A stretch of 64,000 nt of DNA from Nemertoderma westbladi. Its lineage: Eukaryota > Xenacoelomorpha > Nemertodermatida > Nemertodermatidae. Where the stretch lies: assembly GCA_032718475.1 (NCBI GenBank), contig JAUCBJ010002196.1, positions 1 through 64,000 on the forward strand, read 5' to 3'. Below the pieces are notes generated by a model. The model was not told where the DNA came from and searched no databases. It was given only the letters and a program-made list of their open reading frames with translations. A program made the translations under genes and the position numbers. Position 1 is the first letter of the stretch. Each line of letters starts with the position of its first letter. This document shows positions 1-10,812 of this stretch, piece after piece.

Positions 1-147
1 CAGCTTTTCAGTCTTTTTCACGACCGGTAAGATAACTCATTTCCAATACTTACTGGAGATTTTGAATTTCCCTCTCAAAATAATAATAACTACAAAATTC
101 ATTAAACGCCCAGTACAGTACACATGTGTTTATCATCGCTCTTAACA
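1..147 (-). repeat. 3' LTR of the BEL element (partial, outer part lies left of the window)
   Basis: This segment matches 10666-10812 at 146 of 147 positions. Its right edge (147) is the U3 start, TGTTAAGAGC on the minus strand, directly next to a purine-rich tract at 148-156. The rest of this LTR is outside the window. Confidence 0.93.
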
Positions 148-156
148 CCGCTCTCC
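148..156 (-). promoter_or_regulatory. Polypurine tract (plus-strand primer) of the BEL element
   Basis: Read on the minus strand, GGAGAGCGG lies immediately before the LTR start TGTTAAG. A purine run in exactly this place is the usual primer for plus-strand DNA synthesis in LTR retroelements. The assignment rests on position and composition only. Confidence 0.65.
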
Positions 157-1168
157 ATTATACATTTATGTATAATGTTATTTAATAAATCGCATGTGTC
201 CACTAGAATAGACGTAAGCTTGTAACCAGTAATACACAAATAATATAGATATAAAGTACATGATAAAATATAATTTCAAATCAAAATCAATGCTAACTCT
301 ATTCCTTAAAATATCACAAACCACAAAAAATAATTTCGACTGCTTTCCTGTTCTGTACTTGCCACAACAATCTTATTACAGATTGAAACAATACAACATC
401 AATATATATAAAACTGACATACTGTACACAATAATTTTCAATAATATCTATGTTTCGCTTTACAAATGGAATTAAATATTTAACTATTATACACAAGGTG
501 GCTAACGTAACTCGATAATCCACATACTTTTTGATTCCATTAACAAGAACCTGACTCTATTTATAATTATGAGCACTAGCGGCTAATGCTCATAATGTAT
601 TATTTAATAATATACTGTAATACTGACAATTGCAACAGTCAAGAGTTCATATTACACGGTTTATCGCACCATTAATAATAAAAAATAAAATTCAGTTTTA
701 TTCACCATAGTTGGGAATTTATTTACCTATGGTAAGTAAGCCTTCAACCGCTCTCATGGCCAAATTATACCTTTACACCTTTTAAGGTTTTTTTTTTTTT
801 ATTTTTTATTTTTTTTTTTTTTTTTTTTTATTTTTTTTTATTTTTATTTTTTATTTATTTATTTATTTTTATTTTATTTATTTTTAAGCTCAAGTGCATT
901 GCATAGTTGCACACACTAATATTTCCGCTCTCAAAATGTGTGCAGAGGGTCGGCAGTCAGTGATACACATACATATGTATTTTAGTAATATATCTACTAA
1001 CCTACCACTGATAAAGACAACATACATACATTCGTAAGGTAACTTACATATAGAAAGAACAATCCATAATCCTAGATAAGTAAATGTTCTAGAATAAAAG
1101 TTAATTAATAATTCCTTAATAATAAAATATTGTCAACAACAAAAAAACAAATATCTATCTAAGAAAGT
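157..1168 (-). other. 3' untranslated region of the BEL element with a long A/T tract
   Basis: About 1 kb separates the pol stop (1169) from the polypurine tract. I see no coding frame with recognisable similarity; short frames at 260-475 and 314-523 look like chance. On the minus strand the stretch at about 787-890 is an A-rich tract (plus strand: runs of T broken by single A). A second AGAGCGGTT-like piece (plus strand about 748-756) resembles the purine tract but has no LTR edge next to it. Confidence 0.6.
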
Positions 1169-4006
1169 TTATTTGTTGAATGGTAAAACGTTAGCCTGTG
1201 GATTCTCAGGGAACTGACCATAGTTACCGCTTCGATCTCGAGGACATTCCAGTAGAACAAGAGACTGGATCGGTCTCTTTAAGATGGAACCATTGGAGAG
1301 TTTAAGTAAAACAGAACGTATAAGACCATCGTCCCCAGGATATACTTCCAATACTCGGGCAAGAAGCCACCTGCGTCGTGGGACTTTAGGGTCATTGACG
1401 ATTACAATGTCATCAACCTGTACATTTTTGAGTTCCCTAAACCATTTGGTTCTTGTAGACAAAGTGGGCAGATACTGCGTTTTCCACTGGCCCCAGAAGT
1501 TATCAACATGAAGGATGACAGCTTCATATAAATTTCGCAAGTAGTAACCTGATGTATCATCCTGCTCATGATCCTTCTGAACTAAGATAGAGATAGGACG
1601 CTGGAGAAGGAAATGAGCTGGTGTAAGTGCTTCCATAGATTCAGGGTCATGGTTCACATGTACTAATGGTCGATTATTCAGGACACAAGAAATTTCTGTT
1701 AATAGAGTTCTAAACATTTCATCCGTAAAATCTCTGGGTGCAGGCATAATCAAAGATAGAGATGACTTGATGGAGCGAATCAGGCGCTCATAGGCTCCAC
1801 CATACCATGGTGAGTGAGGAGGGTTGAACTTCCATGTCTGCAAAGGTATTCCATAGTTACCCAGAAATTTGGACACTGCAACATTATTCCAATCCTCAAT
1901 CATTATCAAAAGATCAGATGCAGCAGCAATGAAGTTTGATCCACAGTCAGAGCGGTACTTAATGGCTCCACCAGTCATTGCAATAAATCTCCGGAGACAA
2001 AGCATGAAACTGTTGAGATCAGGGCGATCCACCATGTCTAGATATACTGCTCTTGTGGTTAAGCATGTATAGATTATTCCCCAACGTTTGATCATTGTAT
2101 ATCCTCGTCTAATATTGAAGGGACCAAACATATCAACTCCAGCATTATAAAAGGATGGCTTATATTCTTGAAGACGTTCAATGGGAAGAGGCCCTTCCAG
2201 CTGTTGACAAGCTCGTCCAAAGACTCTCTTACATGGAATACAACTGTCAAGAATATCACGAAGCGGCTTCCAGGGTTTAATAAAGAAATATTTGCGCCGT
2301 ATAATGTTGAGGATTTGCTCTTGACCAACATGGAGATAATGTATATGTATGTCATAAATAATAGAGCGTTGGAGATCCTGATTGGCCATAATGATAGGGA
2401 AGCGCTCATTGTAAGACATAGGTGTATTTATATTACGATTTCCAAGGCGCATGATGCCAGAATGCATTACACAGTGGAAACGATCTGGTATGAAAGTTTG
2501 TTGCAAAGTGGCTAGACGTTCATACTTCTCTGGAACTGTGGAACATTGAGCAAATCGAATAATTTGTCGTTCAGTTTTGGCACGTTCAATCTCAGTGAAG
2601 GCAAGAGATTCTGGGAGATGATTTAATGGGTCAGCAATGTTAGAATGAGTGGTAGCAGGAAGCTTCTTTTTGAAGTACCAATTTGCTAGCTTTTTGTACC
2701 AACTTATGGCAAATATCAAACATCCAAATGAACGATAATGATTAAATAATCGATGCAGGATCGTCGATCCTATGTCGGTGATCTTCGGGAATAACTCATT
2801 CCTATCTGCAGGAGGGGCAACAATAAATTCGAGGGTTTCATAAGAAGATACATGTATAACCAGAGAATCTTCAATGGCTGTGTGGTCACCATGAAAGGAA
2901 TCCCCAGTTTGAATGTGCAGGATATTTTCACTGGGTTGTTTGAAGATCAATGTTGACTTCCGCCTTCGAATTTCAGCCTTTGAGCTGAGCTGTAAATCAT
3001 TGAGGGGCTCAGGCCAATGTTCTCGTCCTTCTTGCAAATATAAAGGGCCATGCATCCAAAGAACATTCTCCAGAAGCTTTTCACCTTCACATCCTCGGGA
3101 TGCAATATCTGCTGGATTAATCTTTCCGGGCACATGAAACCACTGATCAACAGTCGAGTATTGACTAATAGTGTTAACACGATTTGTGACATAAACAACA
3201 AACTCTGCTTGCTGGTTATGTAAATACTGCAAAACCAGAGCCGCATCTGTCCAATAATAAAAAGTCATATTTTCTAAATTCAATTCTTGCTTCAATGTTT
3301 GACCAATTTCAATGGAAAAAACTGCGGCCTGAAGTTCAGCTCGAGGAATAGTCAATGACTTTGCAGGCATTATATGAGTCTTACTTCCAAGCAAACTAGT
3401 TGAGAAAATTTTACCCATCTGGACAGCTAGATAGGCTACAGTAGCCATACCAACATCACTAGCATCGCTGAAGATATGGATATCAACAGGGGTATCTACT
3501 GATAGATCAGGGAAGTAACTACGAGATAACTTAAAGTTGTTAAGGGCAATGAGAGAAGCCTCCCAACTTGCCCATGATTTTAAGAGGGTTTCAGATAAAG
3601 CTTGGTCCCATTCAATACCTTCCTTCCAAATATCTTTAAGAAGACACTTGCCTTTCATAATGACAGGTGAAACAAAACCTACTGGGTCATAGGTAGTTGC
3701 TAAAATTGATAAGCAAGAGCGTTTAGTTCGTGCAACCATCTCAAATGATTTCACCTTATAAAATAGACCATCCTGTACAGGATCCCAATGGATACCCAAT
3801 GCCTTTGTTGATGGCATAGGATCAACCCCTAATTCATAATTAGCATGCTGGCGTTGCTCGGGCAAGAAAGATTCTAAAAGCCTAACACTGTTACTAGCAA
3901 ACTTAACTAAGTTGAAGCCTCCTAGTGATAATGTGTTCCTTACTCCATGTGCAACTTTTATTGCTTGGTCTTCTGTCTCCTGTGAATTCATGACATCATC
4001 CATGTA
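1169..4006 (-). pseudogene. pol: BEL/Pao pol, 3' part: RT palm remainder, RNase H, integrase, DUF5641-like
   Basis: This is the C-terminal part of the polyprotein. The open frame runs to 4033, but its first codons (4007-4033, GTG start) come from the inserted MITE, so the retrotransposon part begins at the tyrosine codon 4004-4006. Numbering from 4033, YMDD (RT catalytic box) is at residues 10-13. The RT connection/peptidase A17-like region is about 20-180. RNase H residues are D190 (FSDAS), E233 (RAELQ), D263 (WTDAA) and D309 (NPADIASRG). The integrase zinc module has histidines about 563-568 and cysteines 598 and 601. The integrase core D634, D696 and E749 (GGAYERL) gives D-61-D-52-E, all present. 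The DUF5641-like tail is about 845-930. RNase H and integrase look intact over this 2.8-kb open frame, but they cannot be made with the front of RT because of the insertion and frame change. Confidence 0.93.
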
Positions 4007-4383
4007 GGGGCCGTCCAAGTATGACGTCTGCACTTTTCCCCAAAATGTTGACCCCCTCCCTCCCCTAAATCAGATGTCATCAGATAGGCGTTGACCCCCC
4101 CCCCCCCCCCTAATCAGATTAAAAAAAATTTTCGCGTCCTAATCACTGAAACATGGTGACTGGTAACTGAAACAGAAGGTCGTGCTACGGGCCTTCGGGG
4201 TCTTCGAACAATTAAAATGGGCAAGCTATTTACTCTTCTGCTATATCTCTTCTAGCACCTATAAATGAACATGCTGACGTCAGATTTTGGCTGACCCCCT
4301 CCCCTCCCCTCATCAGCACGTCATCAGATTTTCCCAACCCCCCTCCCCCCCCTAAAGTGCTGACGTCATACTTGGACGGCCCC
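4007..4383. mobile_element. MITE-like DNA transposon inserted in the RT YxDD codon of BEL pol
   Basis: Seen: the ends are inverted copies, starting GGGGCCGTCCAAGTATGACG on the left and mirrored on the right. They match over about 33 bp with two mismatches. The insert is 377 bp and non-coding, and is flanked by GTA at 4004-4006 and 4384-4386, a 3-bp target duplication. Inside the ends is a C-rich direct repeat (about 4047-4087 and 4289-4332) with CATCAGAT-type motifs; the left half has a run of 16-17 C (4097-4112). A 3-bp duplication and GGG-starting ends fit the PIF/Harbinger group, but this is inference because no transposase is present. The insertion plus duplication is 380 bp, so it also shifts the reading frame. 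Confidence 0.9.
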
Positions 4384-5451
4384 GTATATGTCATTTGTGA
4401 GCACAGGAATAACTTCTGGAAGCACTAAAGGAATACCATGTTCATCAACTCGTCCTTCATTATCTTCTACAGTAGCAACAACACAACAGCCTGCATTTGA
4501 TGGTGAAGACACTATACCAAAGGCTTGAACAAGGAAATGAAACTCAACAGGGTTTCCTTCCATCTTATCATTATCCCACCAGAGATAACGAAGTGAATCA
4601 CGATCAGGGGGAGTTACCCGAACCTGCATAAACATAGCTTCAATATCAGCTATATACACAAATTTGAAGCGCCGAAAACGTAAGATAATTCCGATAATAT
4701 TTCTGAGATAATTTGGGCCTGCCATGAGCTGACTGTTTAGTGACACACCATGGTATACTGCAGCACCATCTGTGACTACTCTTACTTTATCAGGTTTACT
4801 AGGGTGGACTACAAAGAAGTGTGGTAAATAGTATGTTCTAGAAGAAGGTGCAAGGAGATCATCTGGAACTCTCTGTGCCCAACCATTCGCTATCAGTTTG
4901 TCCATTTCTTGTTTATACTTCTTATATACCCGGGGTCTATCAAAAAGACGCTTACGCAGTGAATTAAGACGTTTCTCTGCTAATGGTTTATTATTTATCA
5001 TAGTTGGTTCTAGTTTCCTCCATAATAATCCCATTTCGTAATGCCCATCTGGAAGAAGTTTACGAGTGGTTCGTTGAATTTCCTTAGCTCTAACCTCTTC
5101 AACTGAACTTGCCTTCTCATATTCTAATGCTAACATCTTTTGACCATCTATCCATTGGGCTACTCGTAAGTGTAATTCTTGCAAGAGATACTTTTCATCG
5201 TCACATTGAAGTTCTAGTTTAGTATTTACTTTAGACTCAGTCTTGAAGATCATCTCATCTGGGGAATCCTGGTCATCTGATTCTGTAACTGCCACTAAAC
5301 CTTTCATTATTTCACTAGGCCTAGAACCAGGATCCTGAAACATCTCCCACAGGTCTTCAGCGAGAAAGGACTCCTCTTCATCATCCATTAGATCTGCATT
5401 CTGAAAAAGAATCAATGTCTTTACAGCTTCATCTAACTGAATATCACAAGT
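4384..5451 (-). pseudogene. pol: BEL/Pao pol, 5' part: linker and reverse transcriptase fingers/palm, truncated
   Basis: This is the N-terminal half of reverse transcriptase. The frame is open from just after the gag stop (5452-5454) with no in-frame ATG near the start; a TTG at 5415 is the first near-start. An acidic linker comes first. RT motifs follow: PHFFVVHPSKPDKVRVVTDG (fingers), ADIEAMFMQV with the first catalytic aspartate (motif A), and FGIVSSPSNA (motif B). The frame then meets the MITE at the tyrosine of the third RT box and stops inside it at 4366-4368 after five transposon-encoded residues. The frame is the same as gag-protease, so the usual single BEL polyprotein seems interrupted only by one TAA. 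Confidence 0.92.
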
Positions 5452-8400
5452 TTAAGCAAAGTTGACCAGTTCTGGACTAGCTTCGATATACTTTGCCTTA
5501 CCTTCTTCAGGAGGCGGCCATTCCCTCTCAGCACAAGTCTTCCTTGATGGGCCTGTAAAATACCATCCTAAGACACATTTAGTAGCTATAGGCTGATACG
5601 GTAGTGGATTCCGGGGAACCTGCTCTAGACAGGCTCGAACTTCAGTACAATTACCCCCAATAATCATTGAAATGCTTGATTCCTTGAGAACTTGAACTGT
5701 AAAACCATACTTGATAATGAAAGGATCCTGAGACCAATCATAGACTTTACTGCATGACTTGGCAAACATCGGTAAGCTAAGAATACGAACATTCTTTAAT
5801 GTTGCTGGAAAGTTAATATCCACTGAGGAAATTTCACCTTTACTTTTCTGAATTTCACGGTGCGTAACCCCACTGATACCCTTAAGGTCAATAGTTTCCA
5901 CATCAAAGTCAGAGAATATGGTTGAGAAAAGATCTCCATCCAGAAATGTTGCAGTACTTCCAGTATCGATTAAGGCATTGCATTCACAGGATGATCCACT
6001 TTTACTAATGACTTTAACTGGAAGAACAGGATATTCTCTAATAGCTTTCTTAGACTTAAGTATAGCTCTTGATTGAAAGGCATGTAAAAGTTCATCAATT
6101 ACATATGTCTCATCTGTTTCTTCAGTAGAAGCCTCATTATCTGAATCAAAAATATTCTTGTCATGTGCCAGGAACTGTGAAATCTTAGTGGCTGCCTTAG
6201 GATTAGGACATAATAATGTATGATGACGCTCTTTACAAATATGACAATTGGAGTGACTGGGACATACATCCTTTACATGGTCTGCACGAAGACAGTTTGA
6301 ACAAATAGAAACTCTATTTACTATTGATTTTCTCATAGGAAGATCATCATTAAGGAACTTATCACACTTATGTAATCGATGATTTCCTTTACATCTTGCA
6401 CAAATATCTTCATGATGTGAAATTGTAGGTTTCAATTTTGGAGAAGGATATAACTTCTTGACAGGTTTTCTAGAAGCTACACATGCTGTCTCTTCTGAGT
6501 CAGAATTTGCAAGATCACCTTCTGAGTCAGAGCAACCTTCGGGGATGGTTGAAAATGCATTAACTGAAGGATCATAATCTTTACTACTAGGTCGAATTCT
6601 CCATTTTCGAGAAGGAAGTAATTCAACTTTAGCTTCTTTTGTATTTTTCTGCATCGAGCTAGAATATGGAGCTCCCCGACACTGGGCAAGATCAACCTCA
6701 GACTCTATAAATTCCATAAAATCAGCAAGATTCTCACAACGAGGAATGTTTCGCTCTGATTTTGGATTTACTATACTCCTAATCGTTTTTATCCATCGAC
6801 CCTTTGCAGATGGGTCCAACTTATCTGAAAGGATATTAAGAGCTGCTGCATTATCCAACTGATTTAGTTGACCAATATCCTTCATTTGTTTTACTATTCT
6901 TTGTAAGTGATCAAAATACTGGACAACCTTTTGAGGATGCTTAAATGAAGGATACTCAATGGCTTGCTTGTATAAAATTTGAGCTATCCATCGTGGATTT
7001 CCATAACGTTTTTGTAGTGTCTTCCAAGCTACTTGAAATCCTCCTACAACTCCAATATGCTGTTGCACCATTGTATGAGGTGGTCCTTCAGTTGCAGATA
7101 AAAGATAATTTAGATTCTCAATAGGTGATAAGTTCTTACTCAAGACTGTAGAAATAAAATATTGGTAAAAAACTGGCCAGGTTTCAGGTTCTCCTTTGAA
7201 AGTCACAAACTTCGGTTGGGGTAAATATTTATTTATTTCAGAATGCGAAAGCAGTTTAAGGCTAGTTTGTTCCAAACTAGTATTATGTGCTGAGAGGTTT
7301 GAATTGGGCTGCCTGGTTCTAGAATAAGACTGATGGCCTGCACCTTCTCCGAAAAATTCCCTCTGGGGCTGAGGTACATTGTTAGGCCTCCATCCATAGC
7401 TATACTCATCGCCTTGAGGCAGTGGACTACGATGATCTGAATAAACAGTAGGATTTTCAGAATGAATGATAGAGTTAGGAGGAATCTGATTTCTTCTGTG
7501 ATCCCGACCACCTACAGTATTACCAGAAAATTCATTACCGAATCCATATTCAAATTCCATAGGAGGACCTGATGCAAGATAATTATCCTGTGGGGAATGA
7601 AGATTATGGTCTGGAGGTCTTCTATAATAACGATCAGATTCATAAGTGTGTCTAGGATCTCTACGGGCATCCTGACTCTGAGCTGCATATTGTGGTACGA
7701 ATAAACTAGGAGAGAAGTTGTCTACATTAGATGCACCATACGATTGTGTACGTGTTATATGGGATATCTGAGATCGTGTAGCTTCCATATGGACGGGTTG
7801 CTGCCCATGAGGGTGATATCCATGAATAATAGGATGCTGCTGCATTTCAAAGGTAGATAATTGTGGTAGATTAGACTGTCTATGATTAACTCCCGGTCTG
7901 GAAGGCATCCCATTGTGTGCACTTACCGTATAAGTAGATCTTCCAGTATTCAGAGGAATATTGCTAACCCCACTTACAGGTGTATTAATTTCCCTAGTTT
8001 CTCCAGTAACTATTATGTGTCTAGCACGATCTGTAATATATGGTTCCTGGACACGATAATTCGGCCTGGTTTTCTTCCTAGCACCCATAGCAACCGGTGT
8101 GATGGGTGCACATACTTCAACGTTAGTAGAATGTGGATTCAAACTTATACCCTCTAATTGAGAAACAGGAACATCTAGGGCCCCTTGAGTGTATGTAACA
8201 ATCCTAGGCATATTGAGAGCTGATATACTACTAGAAGCAGCTGGAATAGTTGCAGCAACCCAATCAGTTACCATTGATTTAGTGGACACAGGTACTGGTA
8301 ATACTGGGCTTTGCGCAGCTAAACTAAATGAAACTGGTTCTGGTATCCCCATGCTTGTAACATTAGGTCTGGGAATTTGTGTTGATGATAATAAAGGGTC

Positions 8401-9315
8401 TGGGCACAAGTTTTGATTTGCATTTGTTTTACCTCTAGTACTGTTTCGGCTGGCAGCACTTGAACAAGGTGAGTCCAACTGGCGTTGCAGTCTAGCAACT
8501 TCTCTGTTGTTTACATCATTCTTGACCTCATTTAGTTGAACTTGAGCCTGATATTGTACTTGAGCAAGCTCTGAGTCAGCCTTTAACTTTGCTGCCTTAA
8601 TGTTTAATTCAGTTAATTCCTTTGCCCGTTCAATTCGTTTCTTATCAGCTTCTTCTTCTGCTGCATCTAACTTTTCCCTAATTACTGAACTCCGTTGACT
8701 TGGTTGTGAACTCTTAGAAGATCGAGAATGAGAAACCTGAGAAATACTATCCTGTGGGACAACATAAACACTCTCTCCTGGTTCAATATTGAACGGCCTC
8801 TTTACTATTGTTCGTAACTCTGAATGTACTTTACAAGCTAATTGTAAAAATGTAGCATTGCGACTTTCAATGTCTTGCTTTAGGAGGGGATTTTGAGATA
8901 ATTCAGCAAATTGTAAAATTAATTTACTTAATAATTCGCGATCCTTAATAAGGTTAACACATTTCACCCATAATTCATTATGTTTCTCCACTGGCAAAGA
9001 AAGTTGCCATCCAGGTTTAAGCAAGGACAAAATATAATTAAATTCTCGTGTAAAACGACTAAAACGACCACTGACACTTCGACGCCAATTTAAATCCTCT
9101 AAAGATTCTATTGTCACCCCCAATGACATTAATTTAATCTTGGTGTCCTCTATACCTACCGGTATATCACTTATTCCTTCCCCTCCTGCGGCACCTGGAG
9201 GTTGATATAGGAACGGCATTACCAATTCAGGTTCAACCACATCAATTACAGTAATGTCTAGCACACTACTAGAACTATCAGGACGACTAGATTTTTTATC
9301 ATAATCTAGGGACAT
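5452..9315 (-). CDS. gag: BEL/Pao gag-protease polyprotein (DUF1759, zinc knuckles, aspartic protease)
   Basis: This is a 1287-residue frame starting at an ATG in AAAAAATG context, the first on the element RNA after the leader. It should form the particle and carry the protease. Order seen: an N-terminal region; a charged coiled coil about 210-285 (rich in K, E, A); a long Ser/Pro/Gln/Tyr-rich low-complexity segment about 290-680; a DUF1759-like capsid/gag region about 700-845 (PKFVTFKGEPETWPVF). Then come Cys/His knuckles about 972-1037 (CARCKGNHRLHKC; CSNCLRADHVKDVC; CHICKERHHTLLC). The DUF1758-type aspartic protease has its catalytic DTGS at 1117-1120. It ends at a TAA at 5452-5454, after which the same frame stays open into RT. 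Similar elements usually have one continuous polyprotein, so this stop is either a mutation or a programmed read-through site. The frame itself is intact. Confidence 0.93.
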   Translation of the reverse strand: MSLDYDKKSSRPDSSSSVLDITVIDVVEPELVMPFLYQPPGAAGGEGISDIPVGIEDTKIKLMSLGVTIESLEDLNWRRSVSGRFSRFTREFNYILSLLKPGWQLSLPVEKHNELWVKCVNLIKDRELLSKLILQFAELSQNPLLKQDIESRNATFLQLACKVHSELRTIVKRPFNIEPGESVYVVPQDSISQVSHSRSSKSSQPSQRSSVIREKLDAAEEEADKKRIERAKELTELNIKAAKLKADSELAQVQYQAQVQLNEVKNDVNNREVARLQRQLDSPCSSAASRNSTRGKTNANQNLCPDPLLSSTQIPRPNVTSMGIPEPVSFSLAAQSPVLPVPVSTKSMVTDWVAATIPAASSSISALNMPRIVTYTQGALDVPVSQLEGISLNPHSTNVEVCAPITPVAMGARKKTRPNYRVQEPYITDRARHIIVTGETREINTPVSGVSNIPLNTGRSTYTVSAHNGMPSRPGVNHRQSNLPQLSTFEMQQHPIIHGYHPHGQQPVHMEATRSQISHITRTQSYGASNVDNFSPSLFVPQYAAQSQDARRDPRHTYESDRYYRRPPDHNLHSPQDNYLASGPPMEFEYGFGNEFSGNTVGGRDHRRNQIPPNSIIHSENPTVYSDHRSPLPQGDEYSYGWRPNNVPQPQREFFGEGAGHQSYSRTRQPNSNLSAHNTSLEQTSLKLLSHSEINKYLPQPKFVTFKGEPETWPVFYQYFISTVLSKNLSPIENLNYLLSATEGPPHTMVQQHIGVVGGFQVAWKTLQKRYGNPRWIAQILYKQAIEYPSFKHPQKVVQYFDHLQRIVKQMKDIGQLNQLDNAAALNILSDKLDPSAKGRWIKTIRSIVNPKSERNIPRCENLADFMEFIESEVDLAQCRGAPYSSSMQKNTKEAKVELLPSRKWRIRPSSKDYDPSVNAFSTIPEGCSDSEGDLANSDSEETACVASRKPVKKLYPSPKLKPTISHHEDICARCKGNHRLHKCDKFLNDDLPMRKSIVNRVSICSNCLRADHVKDVCPSHSNCHICKERHHTLLCPNPKAATKISQFLAHDKNIFDSDNEASTEETDETYVIDELLHAFQSRAILKSKKAIREYPVLPVKVISKSGSSCECNALIDTGSTATFLDGDLFSTIFSDFDVETIDLKGISGVTHREIQKSKGEISSVDINFPATLKNVRILSLPMFAKSCSKVYDWSQDPFIIKYGFTVQVLKESSISMIIGGNCTEVRACLEQVPRNPLPYQPIATKCVLGWYFTGPSRKTCAEREWPPPEEGKAKYIEASPELVNFA

Positions 9316-10665
9316 TTTTTAATTTTTAGAATTAAACTTTATAGAGTATATGTGTATAAAACACTTACTAGACGTTGTCTGGAATGGACTATAATACCCT
9401 AATATTTAATTATTAATTTATTATAATCATAAATTATAAAAAATTATGTATTTATAATAAATAATATATATATATATATACCGGTACTATACCGGTACTT
9501 ATATAACAAAGGTATAGTTTAACTATGAAAACCAATTACCGGTATACTGCTCCGGTAAAGAAGGCACAAACAGCTTTACACCCTTCATGGGGTGCAACAG
9601 TATAACATTTGTGATTATTAAAAGCGATTTTAAATTATACCGGAAGTGAGCGAAATTTAATGATTTATTTAACTTCCGGCGGTTAATTTTAAGGAAGCCG
9701 AACTGAGACGCTTTTAATTAGGAAGGCCAGAGGCTGTTTGCCCAAGCAGGGTTTATTCTTTGTAATACTTTATAATGCGTTACCGCGTTAATCAGACGCT
9801 CGACTATTACAAATGTTTAGTTATTACAATGTATGTAAGGCCGACAAATTTGTTGAATAAATAAATTGGTAAAGGAGGGGATTATCAAGCTGATACACCA
9901 TTTAATATTACTTAACTAGTCAATAAGTAGATATATAAATATTTACAAGAGAAACATTCATCACTTTACCACTAGAAACTATATTACGGCAATCCCATAA
10001 GGCCGTACAGACAGAATTGGCAGTCTATACACGGATACGGTATATTCAAGGTGTACTAAATTATTAGTACCGGTACACCTTGGGTATATTACACTAACCA
10101 AAGAATAAAAAGAAGAAGAGGGCACAAAGTAAACTCAATAATGCAATAATATTGTACATCGAAAAACACTAGGCCTAGTGCTGAAAAACAAAGGATTAAA
10201 GTTCAACTTTGCACTGACAAAACACACTATAAAACACGATCACAAATGAAAATCTCTCCAGCTCTCAGTACGGCTGTAGGATAGATATTATTAAGATAGA
10301 TTATAACTATTTACTAAATTTAAGATAAACTATATACTAAATCGGTTATCCGCATGGGGTTATTATATAAGGTTGTTATTAGTAAATTTAGATTGGCCCA
10401 AGGTTGTAGCGTCTTGCTTCGTTTGTAATAATGGGATGAACAGTACCTTAAACCAATGTATATATTAGGTGTAGAGCTTCTAACCCGATACGAATCAACG
10501 AGCTGATCACCTGTCAACCGAAGACGCACGGAGATGAGTCATAACCATTACTGCATTAGGTTAGGCCTATTCGGTAGAATCCCTGACAGTTACATAACGA
10601 ACAATTAATATGCTATATAATATCAACCATGGAACCGGTACACTGCAGCACTGTACACAGCAGTA
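9316..10665 (-). other. BEL leader plus inner part of the 5' LTR (boundary not resolved)
   Basis: This 1.35-kb AT-rich stretch lies between the gag ATG and the proven LTR end. It must hold the untranslated leader, primer binding site and most of the 5' LTR, but the left LTR is cut by the window, so the inner edge cannot be found by comparison. Recurrent ACCGGTA-type motifs occur at about 9480-9555 and 10060-10078, beside an AT dinucleotide run near 9463-9480. The short minus-strand frame at 10320-10529 shows no domain and is not called. Confidence 0.6.
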
Positions 10666-10812
10666 CAGCTTTTCAGTCTTTTTCACGACCGGTAAGATAA
10701 CTCATTTCCAGTACTTACTGGAGATTTTGAATTTCCCTCTCAAAATAATAATAACTACAAAATTCATTAAACGCCCAGTACAGTACACATGTGTTTATCA
10801 TCGCTCTTAACA
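10666..10812 (-). repeat. 5' LTR of the BEL element (proven outer 147 bp)
   Basis: This is identical to 1-147 except for one base. It ends at 10812, after which the sequence is 23-bp satellite (AATTAATACTCAATGCC, as at 19569, 25706 and 34116). The LTR certainly extends further left and could reach up to about 1.4 kb. Confidence 0.93.

Larger units (their letters stand above)
1..10812 (-). mobile_element. BEL/Pao LTR retrotransposon, nearly complete, left LTR cut by window edge
   Basis: Seen: positions 1-147 and 10666-10812 are the same sequence with one mismatch (position 46), and both end in CA on the plus strand, which is the TG start of an LTR read on the minus strand. Between them lie minus-strand frames with the domain order of BEL/Pao elements: coiled-coil gag, DUF1759-like region, Cys/His knuckles, aspartic protease, reverse transcriptase, RNase H, integrase and DUF5641-like tail. 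There is no envelope-like frame. The right flank (from 10813) is 23-bp satellite and matches the undisturbed satellite at 19569 onward, so the element sits inside the array. Near-identical LTR ends suggest recent insertion. Pol is disrupted by a MITE and gag-pol is interrupted by one TAA, so this copy is probably non-autonomous now. The primer binding site and inner LTR boundary could not be fixed. Confidence 0.95.

Noticed and set aside
260-523. Small frames at 260-475 (+) and 314-523 (-)
   Set aside because: They overlap on opposite strands in AT-rich BEL 3' UTR, with no recognisable domain.
7882-8157. Plus-strand frames inside gag-pol (for example 7882-8157, 8189-8416, 2168-2515)
   Set aside because: They are shadows of the BEL minus-strand frames.
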